Shown one piece after another: positions 1-11,235 of a stretch of 64,000 nt of DNA. The notes below the pieces were generated by a model. That model did not search any database. It was given only the letters and a program-made list of their open reading frames with translations, and was not told where the DNA came from. The stretch comes from Uranotaenia lowii (Eukaryota; Arthropoda; Insecta; Diptera; Culicidae), in contig NC_073691.1 in assembly GCF_029784155.1 (NCBI RefSeq), forward strand, positions 127,410,714-127,474,713. The letters are read 5' to 3'. Made by a program: the position numbers and the translations under genes. The stretch's first letter is position 1. Every line of letters starts with the position of its first letter.

Positions 1-24
1 TGGAAACAATATTGATTTTGTGCT

Positions 25-231
25 ATGTGCCGCGATCTTAAAGGTAAAGTGTTTTGGTGTGGTCATGTCACAAAAGATATCATGTTTTATTTATCCGCAG
101 AAGGCCATTACAATCTGGAGTGCAAGCAGAGTCATCAACGGCCGCTAATTTCAACAGTTTATAAAATTTTCAAGAGTAAGTAAAATTTATTAGTATTTCT
201 GCACAATATTTAACTTTTTTAAAATTTCTAG
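25..231 (+). other. Short exon-like reading frame with splice-like signals
   Basis: A 52-codon frame runs from an ATG at 25 to a stop at 181. It contains W-C, C and H residues (VFWCGHVTKD, then LECKQSHQRP), loosely like a small zinc-binding fold. A donor-like gtaagt begins at 177 and an acceptor-like tttctag ends at 231, which would give a 55-bp intron of normal insect size. The frame after 231 stays open only briefly. I do not recognise the protein; chance is a real alternative. Confidence 0.15.
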
Positions 232-1938
232 GGCACGGGGCGATGATAATTCGAGAAGACCAAAATAAAATCTTGGGACAACCGCGGAACACCGGAAACA
301 AAATGTCGAAGGAACCTTCATCAAGTTAGGTTTTGCCATTTAGTTCCTGATCCAGTGTTAATGACAAAAATATTATTTGTGAAGAAAAAAATAAAAGTGA
401 TGAATAAATAAACCAGCATTTTAAAAATTTAAATGATTTCATTGAATGCATGGATAAATTACCATAGTTTTGTCTTAAATACCATGGCATATTAAAATTG
501 ACCGTCATTCTGCCATAACGCACCATAACACGTTCACATAGTAATTTTAACTAATGTGTTGTTCAAGATAAACAAAAACGTACTCGAAAAAAAACCATCT
601 GTTTTTATTTTTAAATTTACCCTCGGATATGGTAACGGTTACCATGATTTTTTTTTTCGGTGTAGAAGGGATTATCTGAAACAGCAAAAATAACTCTTTA
701 GGTGCAGAGAACTCATACGACCCATAAAGCTGTTTCAGAAAGGAATGGAAGGGATGTTTTAGTGGGAAATCCTACATGACAAATAGGATTGACAAAATAT
801 GTTAAAATATAATCAAAATAAAATGAAACAATTTCACCAAAGTCCATTGATAGGCGATGAGGGAAGGAGGCAGCGTGGGTTGATTTCTATTTGATGGTCC
901 TGTTGCACTAATGATGATAATCCCTGCACCTTCCAGTCACTGTTGTTTGATAATCCAGCAAGTGCTTATGGATGATTTTTCGGGATTTGAGTGCTTCTTT
1001 TCTTCTGCTGATTTTTTTAACACAATCGTCACTGCTATCCTTATACAGATTTCGAAAAAGAAGCTTCTAAACAGATAACAATCACAATATATTCACGAAA
1101 ACAAAACTTTGAATCGTGTGTACAAACTTATTCTTATTAAAAATTTTGAAATCTGGAAATTGAATTGACAAACTAATTTTTAAGTTTATGTTCTCTTGAA
1201 TTTCTCAACAATTTTATGTTGATTGAAAAACTCATTCACAAGCTAAATCGTTTTCTGAATTTTAAATCTGAATTCTAAACCTGAATCCAAAAATTAAACT
1301 TTGAATCGGTTTCCGAATTTCTATACGATTTCCGTAATGTAAAAAATACGATTTCTGAATCTTAATTCCAGATCACAATTTCATGAGCCTAATCTTAGAG
1401 CCCTCATTCATGATTCTATTATTTAAATTCTGTAGGGCTGGTTTGATATTAATTCATTATTTCAATTATTTATTTTTAATTATTTATCTTTAATTTTTAA
1501 ATCTGATTTAAAATGTGAATTTCGAATGATGAATCAGAATCTGGTTTTCAATTTTGAATCGCCACTTAGAAGCTTTAAATGTTTAAATTTAGTGTTAGAA
1601 TAAAGTATAAGAACTTCGAATTTGAATATAAAAAAATCTTCTTTTCCCATATTCGAACAACTTTAATCAAAATATTGAAAATGCATTTGATTTTCGAAAA
1701 ACATGATTCAAATTTGATATAAAATGCAAAACAGAATTCGAACAAGGATTTCAAAGCCGGTTTTCAGTCCTAATTTCTTATGATTATTCGAACTGAAAAT
1801 CAAGAATCCTAAACATGATAGAAAATCAAAAATACGAAAATATGTAGAAATACAATTTTGTTTATAGGAATATGGAACCAGAACCTCCAAAATGGGTTTA
1901 ATTTAAAGATTAATATTCAGACCTGAATTTCTATGATA
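232..1938. other. AT-rich sequence without a recognisable gene
   Basis: Very AT-rich. The part from about 1100 to 1900 is full of short degenerate variants of words such as gaatttcg and tttgaatc, suggesting an old simple or satellite-like repeat that has decayed. No long frame, RNA gene or element end is visible. Confidence 0.5.
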
Positions 1939-2162
1939 AGGTTGCCAAATTTCCCGGTTGAAACCGGATTGGCCCGGATATTTAATATAAAATTTGGGAA
2001 AAGTCCTAGATTTTTTATGAGCAATTCCTAGGTTTTGACCAAAATTGCCCGGTTTTGCCTGGATTTGGTCGACAATTCAAATACTCGAATTTGCCAGGTT
2101 TTTATATAAAACAGCACTGATTTGTCCGGCCCGGATACGTGCTGAAAAAAATCTGACAACCT
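1939..2162. mobile_element. Small TA-flanked MITE (AGGTTGCC ends)
   Basis: The left end reads AGGTTGCCAAATTTCC and the right end, reverse-complemented, AGGTTGTCAGATTTTT. TA dinucleotides sit directly outside both ends (1937-1938 and 2163-2164). The interior repeats CCCGG-containing words facing inward from both sides. It encodes nothing. The terminus resembles that of the larger element at 56557-57437. Loosely similar CCGG-rich sequence occurs at 34829-35105. Confidence 0.55.
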
Positions 2163-2787
2163 TATTCTATGAACAAGTGAGAAAATTTTAAAAAACTGTA
2201 GCAGAGTTTTCAACTTGAAATGGGTTTTTGAGGTTTTTGTGTTAGTTTTTAGTTCAGATAGTTACTCTTGAATATCTTTGCTCTATTATCATAATTTGAT
2301 TATGAATTTAAAATCTTGAGTGTAGAGTAGAATACCTCGCTTGCTTTTTTGGACCCTCATGGGGGGAGGGTTAATTATTTTTTATATTTTTTTTAAATTT
2401 TGTATTCTACATTTCAAATCTTTATGATACTTCCCAATTGTCATTAGGTGAATAATTCTCGATGAAGCACAAACCAGACGATCAATGATGAAATGAAAAA
2501 CATTCAAAATATCCATCCGGTCATTATTTTAAATCAGGGAATTTTAGTTGGTGATAAGGGTATTAAAAAAAATGAATTAAATTTTGAATTTTGCAGCTCA
2601 TATCAGCAAAACTCTTCCGTAATGTTTGCACGTGATTAATTAACAATTTTTATTTGAAGATACCACAAACCATCAAAAGATACGCAGACAACATCGCAAT
2701 TTTAGACAGTATACTGAACTCATTTCCAGTTTACATGTTTAAAATGTTTTGTATTCTCTGTGATAGCATTTGAAAGAAATCAAATCA
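2163..2787. other. AT-rich sequence, nothing recognised
   Basis: No coding frame of note. A G-rich patch (ctcatggggggagggtt) occurs near 2352. Confidence 0.5.
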
Positions 2788-2841
2788 TAGGGGCCCCCGA
2801 GAAAAATTGCCCCGGACCCCCGATGGTTTAATCCGGCCCTG
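2788..2841. mobile_element. Isolated hAT-like terminus
   Basis: A GC-rich island ends in AATCCGGCCCTG. Its reverse complement begins CAGGGCCGGATT, the general form of many hAT terminal repeats. No partner end was found nearby, so it would be a truncated element end. Confidence 0.35.
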
Positions 2842-2929
2842 CATTTGAGTTATGATTCTAGAAGTGGCGAGTAAAAATCGAGATATCTTGTATTTGGTCC
2901 GCAATGTGTTAATTTTGACATAATTTCAG

Positions 2930-3128
2930 ACACTTGCTTTCAAGACGGTTAAATGATACGCGTTACGACAAAAAGTTATTAAGAGTAGAAGAGAGTTACC
3001 GCTTTAATCCGGTGTTCAAAGCCGACAACATCCTATGGATGGATGACACAAATACTATTATTCGCGTGTATTTCCCTTTTTGCTTGTTATTGTGGCTCGA
3101 TCCGTTGAGGTCAATTTACTTGTTGTAA
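2930..3128 (+). other. Exon-like reading frame of unknown function
   Basis: The frame follows an acceptor-like ataatttcag ending at 2929 and stays open for about 65 codons to a stop near 3126. The first 45 residues have balanced, protein-like composition (for example RRLNDTRYDKKLL, then KADNILWMDDTNTIIRV). The rest is hydrophobic and may be read-through past a donor near 3067. I do not recognise the family. It lies on the strand opposite the MTA1-like exons, so it would be a separate small gene, a pseudogene or chance. Confidence 0.22.
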
Positions 3129-3946
3129 ATGTACTTGTTCGCTGTTGACTTATTAGGGATCTACCGTCAACTGAAAGTCGATCCCTAAAATCTACGGATT
3201 TTTGGATATTTCTACGGATTCCCTACGGAAAATATAATTTGTTCAGTTTACGAGATTTAAATATGGATCGCTTTTTGACAGATTCTTTTTCCCTCAGTTT
3301 ACTAATCTGAATCACATTTCACACTCCTTCAATAGCGTTTTCGTTATTCCCACTGGCACACTTTTACTTCATAAACAAACAATCTTGAGATACGTTTCCA
3401 GTTGGGAAAATTCAAAGCCGAATACTGCTGCCTGTTGTTCCCAAGAGAGTCGGCAGAGCGACGATCGCGCTTTTCGTACATATATAGAGTTTAAGTGCTT
3501 TCAGCCTTTTTGGATTATAATTGAGGCGCTTAGGATCAGAGGGGTGCAAGTGCCGAAATGATGATTTCGAGAAAACGGGCCTCAAAGTTTTTTTTCTTAA
3601 TCAAAATTATCGAATCAATTTTTCTACTAAATTATCGATGGTGTGTGTCTCATGAAGTCTAAAATGAACGATTCTGGAAGAAAAACCAAAGTTTTTGCGA
3701 TATTTATGTTAAAACGGCGAACTACTTTTATTGATATTTTTCACTTGCACACCCTTCTGATCCCAAGAATGACACTTGCACCCCTCTGACTCCAAACAAT
3801 ATGATAGCATCCTTTTGGAAATTGTATGTAACGAGTATTTTCAGTATGATACTAGATGTTTTGTTTTTGTTCACAGATTTAATTTTCTGCGTTTTCGGGC
3901 TTCAAATTTCTATGCAACTCATAATGAACGAGGTTTGCAAGTTCCA

Positions 3947-4144
3947 CTATCCTAATTCCCAGTTTAGCTGGTCGCTTTTTCCGGTAGAACCAACGTACGC
4001 TTCCCCTTGGTTTCGTAGCTTTTTTAGCAAGATGAGTTTCCAGACTGCCTGATTTCGTTGGCGTTTTTGGGGTCTTGATGAATGGCCAGTTGACTCTCCA
4101 GGAATGGACTCATTCTCGCTAGCAACTGCAGCAGCAGCAACTTC
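3947..4144 (-). pseudogene. Transposon protein remnant with WKxxxxKxxRNxGEAYV motif
   Basis: Read on the minus strand, an acceptor-like aatcag ends near 4145. The frame that follows contains PQKRQRNQAVWK, then LLKKLRNQGEAYVGSTGK, and stops at 3949-3947. A tryptophan-lysine followed by K-RN-G-xY and then GK is, as I recall it, the N-terminal signature of a widespread group of uncharacterised, transposon-associated insect proteins. In those proteins a cysteine cluster follows, but this copy stops before reaching one. It lies inside the TIR element at 3522-4899. The assignment rests on motif memory. Confidence 0.35.
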
Positions 4145-4267
4145 TGATTATCCAGAAGAACCGTGGATGTTTAATTTTTCTTTTTTGGTCTAATTATACC
4201 AGGCCTCTTTCCTAAACAGTTATGTAAATATTCCTTAAGAGACTTTATGTAATTTTTTATAAACTAC

Positions 4268-4402
4268 CTGTCGCAACGACTCATCTGAACTTTTCGAAGT
4301 TTCATTTTGTTCCGTGGGATAGTATGTGACATCATGATCAGAGCCTGTCGAAAACTCTGAATCCTCTGAGCTTTCATCCGAGAGATTTTTCTTAGATATA
4401 CC
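4268..4402 (-). pseudogene. Acidic Ser/Asp/Glu-rich exon remnant of the same transposon
   Basis: This 135-bp minus-strand segment is bounded by an acceptor-like ggcaaatag and a donor-like gtagtttat. It encodes a strongly acidic stretch (KKNLSDESSEDSEFSTG, then DHDVTYYPTEQNE) of the kind often found at the N-terminus of transposon proteins. An upstream ATG at 4462 could join through a 42-bp intron, which would be short for an insect. The frame is also open through that intron. It lies upstream, in transcription order, of the KxxRN segment, consistent with one spliced gene. Confidence 0.35.
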
Positions 4403-4675
4403 TATTTGCCAAAAAATTATTGTTAAGTGCGTTTTGTGTTTACCTTTTATCCCTATTAGCATTGGTTAAATTCGCCAAAAAAAATATTTTAGAATTTTTT
4501 GTATACATAACAATGAGATTTTTATGCCGACGAAGTTACACCTGAATCTATTTTCATCACTTCTCTATCTGAGGACTTTGGAACCAGTAGAAAATCCTAG
4601 TCGGAGCTAGATGATGTTGTTTTCAACTGACAAAAATGTATACGTTCTAATGAAATCAGCCTAAAAGTATAATCC

Positions 4676-4723
4676 TTTGGTGTCAGAAGGGTGCAAGTGC
4701 ACTTGCACCCTTCTGACACCAAA
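4676..4723. repeat. Perfect 48-bp palindrome built from the TIR core
   Basis: Twenty-four bases from 4676 (TTTGGTGTCAGAAGGG, then TGCAAGTG) are followed immediately by their exact reverse complement, with no spacer at 4699/4700. The word is the TIR core of the surrounding element, so this is two inner TIR ends joined head to head. Confidence 0.9.
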
Positions 4724-4899
4724 CGAAACAGGATTTTCATTGACACGTTTTTTTATAAATAGCTTAAAAATATCGAAATAATTTTTCTTTTGACCTGTGT
4801 CTTCTACAGAATGTTAATCTATACTTTAACTATCCAAAAAACAGTTTATCTCAATTTTGATAAAAAATCACTTGCACCCCTCTGATCCTAAGTGCCTCA

Positions 4900-6695
4900 A
4901 TTAAAAAATGAAATTTTAATTTTAAGGAAACATAAGACTGCTAAGTCGATAACTAACTACCATCATGATAATTTTTTTCGAATTTTTAACAGTACAATTT
5001 TGATTACTCTCAAAACTGTTCAAAGTTACACAGTGTCTTCATACTTGGGGGAAAAACTGAAAAATTACAAGCTTGCACTAATGGATATGCACATTTTGTA
5101 AGCAGCGGGAACATGATGTTGTAGGTAGGTATATGCATTAAGCGGTCAGTTATTGGGGTCTGAAAGCGCTCATTGCGTAGGGTTGGCCTTCGAACGCACC
5201 AGCCATTCTGCGGATGACTGCCCTCCTTCTTCTTTTGGCGAGCTGGCTGACTGGCGTGAGTACTTGGGATCGCCCTAGCTTTATTGTGCAAAGCCTAGTA
5301 ATTAAAAGCAAACAAAACATGATTTATATTTCATTATAACGGAACACTACGGTACAGCAGGGTTTCCTGTTTCTATACTTAAGCGCCAGACCAACCTGTT
5401 CAAAAAAATAAAAACAAATGGTATGGAGTATGGTCATTGCTTCATCGAAGCAAAAATCGGACACAATTATGAAGTCTTAAAGTCTCGACGACAACTTGGA
5501 AACAAAACTTTTCTATGTTTGCCGAAAGGGAAAAGTTACATCATATATCTAAATCCCCTTGTCAATTAATCTAGAATACACGGAGCGAAAAATTTTCTCT
5601 ACACTCATACTTGACTGTGCTATCAACATGGCATTTTACGTAACGTCCGAATATGACCACCTGAATCGACCAGAGCAGCAGTCAAAAAAAGAAGAACAAA
5701 AATTTCGTTTACCTTCCCGAGAAAGTAGAGAGGTTCAGCAGAAGAAGCCCTTTCATTGCGGAAACTCATTTTCCGTTTTCCATTTTCATCATCTTCTCCA
5801 CTTGTTGATTTTCGACATGATTAAAGTATAAAACCAGTACCTATATTGAACGCGATTCCAATCTGCAGCAGGTAAGCACTGACATATCTAGCCAGAACTA
5901 TCTCTCAAAAAGTCAATAAGGGTAGTGTGGCTTTCAATTTTGTCGAGAGCATCATTCATTTTTACATTGTACACTTTAATAAATTAAAATGAGGAAGGCC
6001 AAGATTTTTGATACACTTACAAATTTATAAATAAAATGGGTTTAAATGATTCAATATTCAAATAGAACGAAATTAACAACAACACCCTTGTTCAGAAACT
6101 GTGTTTGATGCTGCTAACAAGCATGACGGTTGATGGAACTAAAAAAGGCTACCGCCGACGTACTAGGTTCAATTTTGCTAGAACGTGCGGTAGGTACCAA
6201 AAATATCAGATCTTCAACATTCGAGAAGGATAGAAAATAAGGAAAAAACAAACTTCTGTATTGATGAGAGAACAGTCAGCACTGTAGAGCCAAAAACCCA
6301 AGATACAGCCCAACCGAAATGTATGCCATGAAACGATACTGGCGGTGAAAATCATCTCGAAAACAGATCCCATGCTGCAAGTTATCCGGAAAAAGTAATA
6401 GATACATATGTATATGGAAACCACCAGACTACTACCTTATACTTTCAATGGCAAGGACTCGTGTGCTGCCTTCTAATAAAGGAAGAAACTTTCTAGCTTT
6501 GCTGAATCCTTTTTTCAATACGATGCTGCCTTTCTTTGATATGTTTTATTTAACTTAACAAATCTCAATGATTTGTGATAAGATTAACCGGGATTTTGAA
6601 ACATGAAAAATAACCTAAAGCCTTTAACTGTTTGTTAAGTCTTATTCACGATCCAATGTACTGGTTTTGTGATAATTTTAAGACATCTGGAATCA
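4900..6695. other. Intronic or intergenic sequence, no recognised gene
   Basis: Frames of 90 codons or fewer are present on both strands without family resemblance. Base composition is slightly less AT-rich near 5200-5280 and 5690-5780. No element ends were recognised. Confidence 0.45.
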
Positions 6696-6942
6696 GGCGC
6701 GGTCCTATGGGGGACTGGTGATCGCAGTGATCACCCCAACCTTATACGGGAAAACCCGTTAAAAATATACGAAAATGCTCGAACTTCATAAAAATTTAGA
6801 ACTTTTCCTAGTTGGTACACTTTTGAATTTTCAAAATTTTCCACTCCGTGGGAGCGTTTCTTAAACAAAGTGCAGTCAAATTTTTCATTGGGGTGATCAA
6901 TTTTCCAATAGGCACTTCAGAAGCGTAGGACTTCTACTGGCA
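6696..6942. mobile_element. Possible hAT-type MITE
   Basis: The left side starts CAGGCGCGGTCCTATG and the right side ends CGTAGGACTTCTACTG, which are imperfect inverted copies. Subterminal words ggggtgatca and tgatcacccc also face each other. I see no clear 8-bp duplication, so boundaries are approximate. Confidence 0.3.
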
Positions 6943-7869
6943 GCTTCACTTTCATATCTTTCTTTAAACATTGTAACTATCATTCAATATGAAAATTGTT
7001 AGCCTCAATTTTTTTCGCAGAAAAAATCAAAGAAGTTTAGTTATGATTACGTACCACTTTAGTTATACGAATAACTTTATCGTTTAGGAAACAATTAATA
7101 CATTTTTATCCAAAAATTAATTGCATAGCTACATGGGCTTAGTGATTTAATTTCAGTATCTACTTTTTCGGTTGCAACCATTTAACATATTTGTTGATTA
7201 AATGTCGTTTTTTTAGTCGAACCCCGCCTTAAGACGTGTTTTATATTTCTCTTTTTCATGGTCCGTTTCCAGTTTTCTCACGTTAAGGGTTTCTTAGATG
7301 AAGCTTTTGACAACTGCTCGTCATACAGTTGCCATTAGTATGGATTGCTAGATTAACACATTTTGAATCATTCTGCGCAAAAAGTAAATTAAAATAAGAA
7401 TAGGCTTGGCTTTGATGACGATTGTACTAAACTCCGTGTACAAGCGGGTTTAGAGGGTTAATCAAATTCAATTGAGATATTTTTTTTTAATTAAGTTACA
7501 AATCGAAAACAGACATGTCAAACATAGAAAGGCAACAATTTTTTTTTTCAATTATTTTACCGTTTGCTGTGAAACATGATATAAATGGAAAATTAAAAAC
7601 TTTGAAATTAAGGGTATCCATTTTTTTTTCTTCTTTTGATTACCTTTTAATAAATAACATCACAACCATTAAAGTACACAGGAAGTCCCGATTTTGACAG
7701 AAAGCATAATTAAGACAATTAAACTGGGTAGATAATTTCAATTCAGAAGATGCATTTAAATTTTGGAATCACACAAGAAGTTTTAAGATGTCTACAACAC
7801 GAAAGTCTTAGCTCACATTTTACACTAACTCTTCGATTGCTTTCCTCCTTCCATTTTCATCTCTATCTA
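6943..7869. other. AT-rich sequence, nothing recognised
   Basis: Scattered poly(T) and poly(A) runs and no coding frame with family resemblance. Confidence 0.5.
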
Positions 7870-8175
7870 AGACCCATTCCAATACGTGTATAAAAGATAA
7901 TCTAAATTGCGTACGAGTCTAAATGGTATATCGATTGATTCAGAATTTAAAGCATTACATTTTGATATTAAAAGTTTATTTCTCGATAAAATAGTCAATG
8001 AAGTCATTACGCGTATGCCACAACTTGCCCATTTTAGATTTTCTTAAAATTTCACATTTCCTATTAATGATTGAAGGTTATGTTTGAAAAAATACTTTTA
8101 AAAGAGTGTAGTTTTTTAGAAAATTCTGAAAAATAAGAACTTTCGAAATGCTGAGTGATCGACTGGAATGGGTCC
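7870..8175. mobile_element. 306-bp TA-flanked MITE
   Basis: The ends are AGACCCATTCCA (left) and, reverse-complemented, GGACCCATTCCA (right). TA dinucleotides sit immediately outside both (7868-7869, 8176-8177). Non-coding. The size and TA target fit a Tc1/mariner-type MITE. Confidence 0.6.
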
Positions 8176-9185
8176 TAACTAGAATCATTCGATCTTAAGG
8201 AAAAGATCGATCTTCAAGATTCATTCAGATGGGTGGTCGTAGGAGCGATTCACCTTAAAATTGAAGCTTGAGGATTGATCTTTTATAGATCGATCTTATC
8301 CATTTTTAACAAGAAAGAGAACATTTTTTTTATGATTAGGATAAAATAGAACTCGAAGCCTCAAAGATGCGTTAAACTTCTATCTTTGGTTGAAATAAAT
8401 GCATATAAACATTTTAATTTAGCTACTCAATATATTGAAAAATTCCAAACAATTACTCTGGTTTACCTTACATATATCTTGAGCCAATCAAATTAAGCAA
8501 TAAAAAATTATCATTGTTGTATTTTCAAGGTCGAAGAAAAATCATTATTCCAAAATCAAAATGAATATATTGTTACAAAATTCTGATTTCAGAAGCGAGT
8601 ATATGAATTTGAAAAAAAAAATAGAATTCGGATTTAGGTACCATACCTCAGATTTTGAATTCATCATCAGTCATCATTTAAAAATAAGTTAAGAAACTCA
8701 AAAATGAGTGATATCATAAATTTATATGTGTGTATTCGTCTTAAATTAAAATTTCATAATGCCATCGAATTTAAAAAATCATATTTTGAATTTTGTTTCC
8801 GAACTCGGCTGAATTTTAAGATTCATACCAATCATCAATCCAAATCACAATGATAATCTAAATTGAAACTTATAATCCAGTTTCAGATTTGACAAAAAAG
8901 TGTTATTATTGCAAAGACAACAGCTATTTTAGTGTATATGTTTCAATAGCTGTTTCGAAAGATTTTGGCATCATGCAATATTCCGTCGGATTTTGCCAAT
9001 CGCCTCTAGTTTTGGTTCTATAGCTCGTATGATTTTAAAAGCCGTTTTTACTAAATTGCAGCTCATTGAAATAAAAAACCTAAATAAAAACTAGAAACTG
9101 ATTTAAACTGTATTTATTATCCTGTATTTTATGAAGGATCAAGATTTTGCCTAGATTTTCGAATTTCAGAGATACAATGCTTTAG
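8176..9185. other. AT-rich sequence, nothing recognised
   Basis: Contains degenerate tracts of ttttgaatt-like words similar in character to 1100-1900. No gene or element end seen. Confidence 0.5.
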
Positions 9186-9512
9186 TTAGAGAAAAAAAAG
9201 AAATTTGACAATTTTAAGAAAATTCAATTGAAAATGATATAGCCATTTCATTTCTGACATCACACAAGGGCGTTGAATCTCACGCCAAACCACATGTTCG
9301 ATGTCTTGGTAGCCTTGGCCACAGCTACAGAGATTGTTGCTAGACAGATTTCCACGATAGAGAAAAGCGTTCAAGGAACAGTGATTGGACATGAGTCTTG
9401 AAAATGTTCGTATAAAATCACGACTCAAGTTCAAACACTTGAACCATGGCTTACCTGTGGGATAATAGAGTGGAGAATTTTTTAATATTAATGTTCTTAA
9501 TTTATTTAACAT
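9186..9512 (-). pseudogene. C-terminal fragment of a LINE reverse transcriptase
   Basis: The minus-strand frame includes LSRDFIRTFSRLMSNHCSL and then NNLCSCGQGYQDIEHVVW. This matches the general pattern of the C-terminal region of many insect non-LTR retrotransposon proteins: a conserved helix, then CxCG, then a histidine in an EHVVW context, then a final cysteine. Here the final cysteine is missing (WREI). No polymerase motifs are present, so it is a short remnant. The clade cannot be fixed from this piece. Confidence 0.5.
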
Positions 9513-10020
9513 CTATGTAGAAGACTGCAAAACGTTTTGATTTTTGATCAAATTCCTGAATTTCCGTGGAAATGTAAAAAAAAAACCTATGTAACTTTTT
9601 CTGATAAGCCAAAATTATTCAATCATTTTATTTGCAGTCATCGAGAAAGTTGATCATTTTATAAAAGACCATATTTTCAATTTTAAACACTCTCAAGTTA
9701 CTTAAAATCATAGATTTTTTTAAAATCATTTTTTAAACATCGGAGAAAAAGGAAAATTTAAAAAAAATCTGAACATAATTTTTCATTTTATTCATTTTAG
9801 TTACCCCTTTATTGGAAAATTGTTACTTTTCTAAACGAATGATTCAAATTTCAGTTCATTCGATTCAAGTTTAATGAAGTTCTAAATTAAAGATAGAATA
9901 GAATAAAATTTAGATTTAGAATTGAAATTCTTGAACTACAATTCACAACGAGAAATGAATTTAAGAATCGATTAAAAAAACATGATATTTTAGAATCATC
10001 ATTCTGAAAAATATAACAGG
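9513..10020. other. AT-rich sequence, nothing recognised
   Basis: Dense A/T runs and degenerate gattcaaatt-like words. No coding potential. Confidence 0.5.
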
Positions 10021-10889
10021 TTTGTAGAGACAAGACTGGTTGGTTTGGAGAACACCTTAATAATCATTTTTATTCTGACATAGTAAAGTAACGACTACTG
10101 AGATACTACAACCTCTCTCTTGCCTATTTTCTTTAACTGCTTCATTTATTTCGTTCTTTGTCGTTTACTCTTCGATGATTCAATACTTCTTGTCGCGTTA
10201 TCATATTGAGAATGTGTTGGTAAGTTAATCAGTAAAGGATTATTACTTTTAATTCGTTTTGTGTTTTTATGTGTCGATCTGTTATCTTCCCTGTTTCCAT
10301 GTTTTTTAGTTTTAAGCGAGTTCCTTCTCTACTTAGGTATGTTCGACTGGACTGTAGTTTTTTGTTAACTTGTTCTTTTTGACGAAGGATTTCACGACTA
10401 CAAGGTCTCCTACATCAGTGTTACAATGTTTAGCATTGTTCCTTGTATTTGTATGTATTTCTCCTTTCTCTCTTCTTAATTTATCATTTTAATGGCTTGT
10501 TTTATATTGATCTTTCGCCTAACGTGAGGTAATTTGTCGCGAATATTAAATCCACGGAACCGTGTGTTGAATAGTCACTCCATTAATAGAGCAAAATCTC
10601 TTAAACTCTTCAGATGCAAACGGCTGACCATTGTCGCATACAATAATGTTGGGATATCCAAATCAAGCAAACACTTCTCGCATTTTTGTGATAGTCAATT
10701 TGGCGGTCATTGAGCTTTGAATCACTACTTCTAAGTATCTAGAAAGAAAAAACATAAATGAAACCAAGATCATCGATTGATTTCAAAATAAAAATTTAAT
10801 GATTCAACCTAGAGAAATAATCAGTTAGTACTAGTCCTCATCGCCAATTTGTAGAGAAAAGACTGGTTGGTTTGGAGAACAACTTAATA
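10021..10889 (-). mobile_element. Gypsy (Ty3) retrotransposon remnant between 42-bp direct repeats
   Basis: Two direct repeats (10021-10062 and 10848-10889) agree at 40 of 42 bases and contain GACTGGTTGGTTTGGAGAAC. They flank a decayed integrase gene on the minus strand. They may be pieces of the two LTRs or traces of the event that created the fragment. The right repeat touches the terminus of the hAT-type element that follows. Confidence 0.5.
10230..10745 (-). pseudogene. Gypsy-type integrase, degenerate
   Basis: Minus-strand frames read FGYPNIIVCDNGQPFASEEF, then KRFCSINGVTIQHTVPW. This is the integrase core around the second catalytic aspartate (codon at 10636-10634), as in Ty3/Gypsy pol. 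Further downstream come NTDVGDLVVVKSF and KKNKLTKNYSPVEHT, resembling the C-terminal integrase segment of Gypsy elements. The region expected to carry the catalytic glutamate is scrambled, and several stops and frame changes occur. No reverse transcriptase or RNase H was found. Confidence 0.65.
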
Positions 10890-10890
10890 G

Positions 10891-11235
10891 TAGAGATGTA
10901 CCGAATATTCGGTCGGCCGAATACCGCCAAAAAACCGTTAAGCCGAATATTCGGCTCACCGAATAGTTGGGCTAGGTATTCGGCCGAATACCAGTGGAAA
11001 TAATAATTCAAATCAAATCAAATCATAATTCAAAAAAATCTGGAATAAACTGTAATAAAAGTATAATGCGATATTCGTCAGCACTCTCCTGTACCATCTA
11101 CAGTGAAAGGTACACGGATACACCTAAGATGTTTAACTGAAACCATAAATTTTTTATGATTGTGTAGTTTTTTCAACATTGCTATTAGATATTTTTTAAA
11201 TTATCCTAATTCATTTGAAAAAAGTTGACAATTAT
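10891..11235. mobile_element. Truncated hAT-type element with CCGAATATTCGG subterminal repeats
   Basis: It begins TAGAGATGTACCGAATATTC and carries the same palindromic CCGAATA/TATTCGG words as the element at 47716-50343. About 200 bp of interior (11030-11230) match 47860-48040 of that element but in the opposite orientation relative to the terminus. No right-hand terminus was found, so the copy is truncated or rearranged. Confidence 0.55.

Larger units (their letters stand above)
3522..4899 (-). mobile_element. TIR DNA transposon remnant with its own exon remnants
   Basis: The two ends are inverted copies of TGAGGCxCTTAGGATCAG followed by AGGGGTGCAAGTG, matching over about 31 bp with one difference. 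Further copies of the inner word (CAGARGGGTGCAAGTG) lie near 3743 and 3768 (reverse) and 4676/4700 (both orientations), so each end is a 220-270 bp block closed by an inverted copy of the TIR core. Between the blocks, on the minus strand, are two protein-like segments described separately. It is a decayed, internally deleted copy of a potentially autonomous element. I cannot place it in a named superfamily. Ends of the same general pattern bound the MITEs at 15907-16166 and 46620-46871. Confidence 0.6.
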
